From Nocardioides sp. AX2bis (lineage in GTDB: Bacteria > Actinomycetota > Actinomycetes > Propionibacteriales > Nocardioidaceae): a stretch of 64,000 nucleotides of DNA. The translations under genes and the position numbers were made by a program. Position 1 is the first letter of the stretch; each line of letters begins with the position of its first letter. Where the stretch lies: assembly GCF_902506435.1 (NCBI RefSeq), contig NZ_LR733215.1, positions 2,148,958-2,212,957 of the forward strand, given 5' to 3'. Shown one piece after another: positions 62,744 through 64,000 of the stretch. A model generated the notes under the pieces. The model made no database searches. It was not told the DNA's origin and saw only the letters and a program-made list of their open reading frames with translations.

Positions 62744-63550
62744 TTGCACGCACGCGTCACCGAGACCCGCTGGCTCACCCCGACCCTGGTCCGGGTGGTG
62801 CTCGGTGGCGACGACCTCGCCGGCTTCGAGGTGGGGCCGGAGACCGACGCCTACGTCAACCTCGCCCTCCGGCCGGACGGGTCGCCGTACGACGCGGTCT
62901 TCGATCCTGCCGCGGTGCGCGAGGAGCACCCGCGGGAGACGTGGCCGGCGCGGCGGCGCTACACCGTGGCCGACTGGGACGCCGAGCGGCACGAGCTGAG
63001 CATCGACTTCGTGGTGCACGGCGACACGGGTGCGGCCGGGCGGTGGGCGGCGACGGCCGGTCCGGGGGACGTCCTCGTCTGGGAGGGCCCGAGCGGCGGC
63101 TACCGGCCCGACCCGGCCGCCGAGGTGCACCTGCTGGTGGGCGACGAGTCCGCCCTGCCCGCGATCGCGGCCTCGCTGCGGGTCCTCCCGCCGGGGGCGC
63201 GCGCGGTCGTCCGCCTGCTCTGCGACGGGCCCGCGCACGAGGTGGCGCTGGAGTCGCCCGGCACGCTGGACCTGGTGTGGCTCCACCGACGCGGAGACGA
63301 TGGGGACGTCGACCTCCTGGCCGGGGCGGTCCGGGCCGCGGACCTGCCCGCTGCGGCCGCCGGGCGGGTGCAGGCGTTCGTGCACGGCGAGGCCGACGAG
63401 GTACGCGCGGTGCGCCGCCACCTGCTCGCCGACCGGGGGATGGCCCGCGCCGACATGTCCTGCTCGCCGTACTGGCGGCGGACGATGACCGACGAGGCCT
63501 GGCGCGCGGTGAAGCGCGACTTCGTCGCGGCCATGGAGGCCGACGCCTGA
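62744..63550 (+). CDS. Siderophore-interacting protein (ViuB-like)
   Basis: 268 residues. TPTLVRVVLGGDDLAGF, RRRYTVADWDAERHELSIDFVVHGDTGAAGRWA (FAD-binding) and VHLLVGDESALPAIAASLRVLP, ending DMSCSPYWRRTMTDEAW, match the siderophore ferric reductase family that releases iron from imported complexes. The start is TTG 62744, with GAGAGGAA upstream. A TAGGCT promoter element at about 62690 gives a short leader. Confidence 0.88.
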   Translation: MHARVTETRWLTPTLVRVVLGGDDLAGFEVGPETDAYVNLALRPDGSPYDAVFDPAAVREEHPRETWPARRRYTVADWDAERHELSIDFVVHGDTGAAGRWAATAGPGDVLVWEGPSGGYRPDPAAEVHLLVGDESALPAIAASLRVLPPGARAVVRLLCDGPAHEVALESPGTLDLVWLHRRGDDGDVDLLAGAVRAADLPAAAAGRVQAFVHGEADEVRAVRRHLLADRGMARADMSCSPYWRRTMTDEAWRAVKRDFVAAMEADA

Positions 63551-63558
63551 CGCGTCGT

Positions 63559-63600
63559 CGACCGGGCGGGACACGACCGGGCGGCACACGACCGGGAGGG
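63559..63600. repeat. Short tandem repeat, 15-base unit
   Basis: CGACCGGGCGG followed by GACA or CACA is repeated almost three times in succession in the gap before the aquaporin gene. It has no recognisable function and may be slippage of simple sequence. Confidence 0.6.
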
Positions 63601-63723
63601 CGGCCTGTGGGCGGGCTCACGCCACCGCGCGCGTGACCACCGGCGGGTGGGGGACGACTGATCGTCAGCCGGCCGCGCGCCGGACCCACCCGAGCGGGAC
63701 GACGGCGTCCCCAGGAGGCACCG

Positions 63724-64000
63724 ATGAGCACCCGGAACCCCACCGCACCCCCCACCGAGACCACGCCCCCGTCGCTGGTCCGCCGGCTGCCCGTGGAGGC
63801 GCTCGGCACCTTCTGGCTGGTCCTCGCCGGCTGCGGCACCGCCGTCCTGGCCGGGGACGAGGTCGGGTTCGTCGGCATCGCGCTGGCCTTCGGCCTGGCC
63901 GTGCTGACCATGGCCTACGCGGTGGGCCACGTCTCCGGGGCGCACTTCAACCCGGCCGTCTCCGTCGGTCTCGCCGTCGCCGGCAGGTTCGCCTGGAGGG
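63724..64000 (+). CDS. Aquaporin (3' end outside window)
   Basis: The first 92 codons: a Pro/Thr-rich start, then [21 protein letters not shown] and [33 protein letters not shown], the first half of the MIP fold with its NPA motif and the AqpZ-like GH(V/I)SGAHFNPAV sequence. It is a membrane channel for water or small solutes. CAGGAGG precedes the ATG. The second NPA lies beyond base 64000, so water and glycerol channels cannot be told apart. Confidence 0.93.
   Translation, partial: MSTRNPTAPPTETTPPSLVRRLPVEALGTFWLVLAGCGTAVLAGDEVGFVGIALAFGLAVLTMAYAVGHVSGAHFNPAVSVGLAVAGRFAWR

Overview
The window is very GC-rich, densely coded actinobacterial DNA. The bS6-SSB-bS18-bL9 block with a MATE pump before dnaB, an RbpA, a FemX-type enzyme, a DUF222/13E12 HNH endonuclease, an NDMA-dependent alcohol dehydrogenase and many leaderless genes (TANNNT six to eight bases before ATG/GTG) fit a Nocardioides-like member of the Nocardioidaceae or a close relative. 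This is inferred from gene content only. No rRNA, tRNA, CRISPR array, IS element or complete prophage was seen. || Layout. 0-7.7 kb: a chimeric Lnt/polyprenol-phosphate-mannose synthase ORF that looks like a deletion product, FxsA, RbpA, an MFS transporter with a glycerophosphodiesterase, a 3-hydroxybutyrate dehydrogenase with a hydrolase, and an XRE-MurA fusion protein. 7.7-19.2 kb: a zinc alcohol dehydrogenase, a DUF1501/DUF1800 pair, a MASE1-like histidine kinase, an aldo/keto reductase, a methyltransferase, a YbfF-like esterase, a TetR-SGNH operon and a second SGNH hydrolase. 19.2-21.0 kb: an islet with visibly lower GC holding a small membrane protein, a frameshifted membrane gene and a lipoprotein. 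21-28.7 kb: CsbD, VOC, a secreted protein, an ATPase with iteron-like repeats at its promoter, DUF1684, acetyltransferases, a DUF222-HNH protein with a LexA-like box, a kinase-fold phosphotransferase and a third SGNH hydrolase. 28.7-36.6 kb: envelope genes (galE, a sortase with a lipobox, a GT87 mannosyltransferase, an alanine-racemase-like protein, femX), endonuclease IV and a patatin. || 36.6-44.1 kb is the conserved ribosomal/replication block: rpsF with a leader able to pair with its own Shine-Dalgarno, ssb, rpsR, rplI, then (minus strand) a secreted protein, a membrane protein and a MATE pump, then dnaB. dnaB carries a 151-residue class-3-type mini-intein in its Walker A motif, and that intein contains a repeat-derived peptide. 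A DnaA-box cluster lies upstream of dnaB. 44.2-49.1 kb holds a tight four-gene operon (hydrolase, TetR, GNAT, UvrA-like ABC protein) behind two inverted-repeat operators. 49-64 kb: a cardiolipin synthase, a large secreted M14 carboxypeptidase, a NADAR protein, an acyl-CoA synthetase, a VWA/MoxR pair beside an NDMA-dependent alcohol dehydrogenase and its divergent AcoR-like regulator, a CPBP protease, a VKOR, a siderophore-interacting protein and the start of an aquaporin. || Recurrent patterns: leaderless promoters are common; four-base ATGA/GTGA overlaps link many gene pairs, and in two pairs the only reasonable start is CTG inside a CTGA overlap; two TetR paralogues sit beside operators of the same architecture; and two repeat families (a 47-bp tandem repeat with a copy in the intein, and a 76-bp double-palindrome element) occur twice each.
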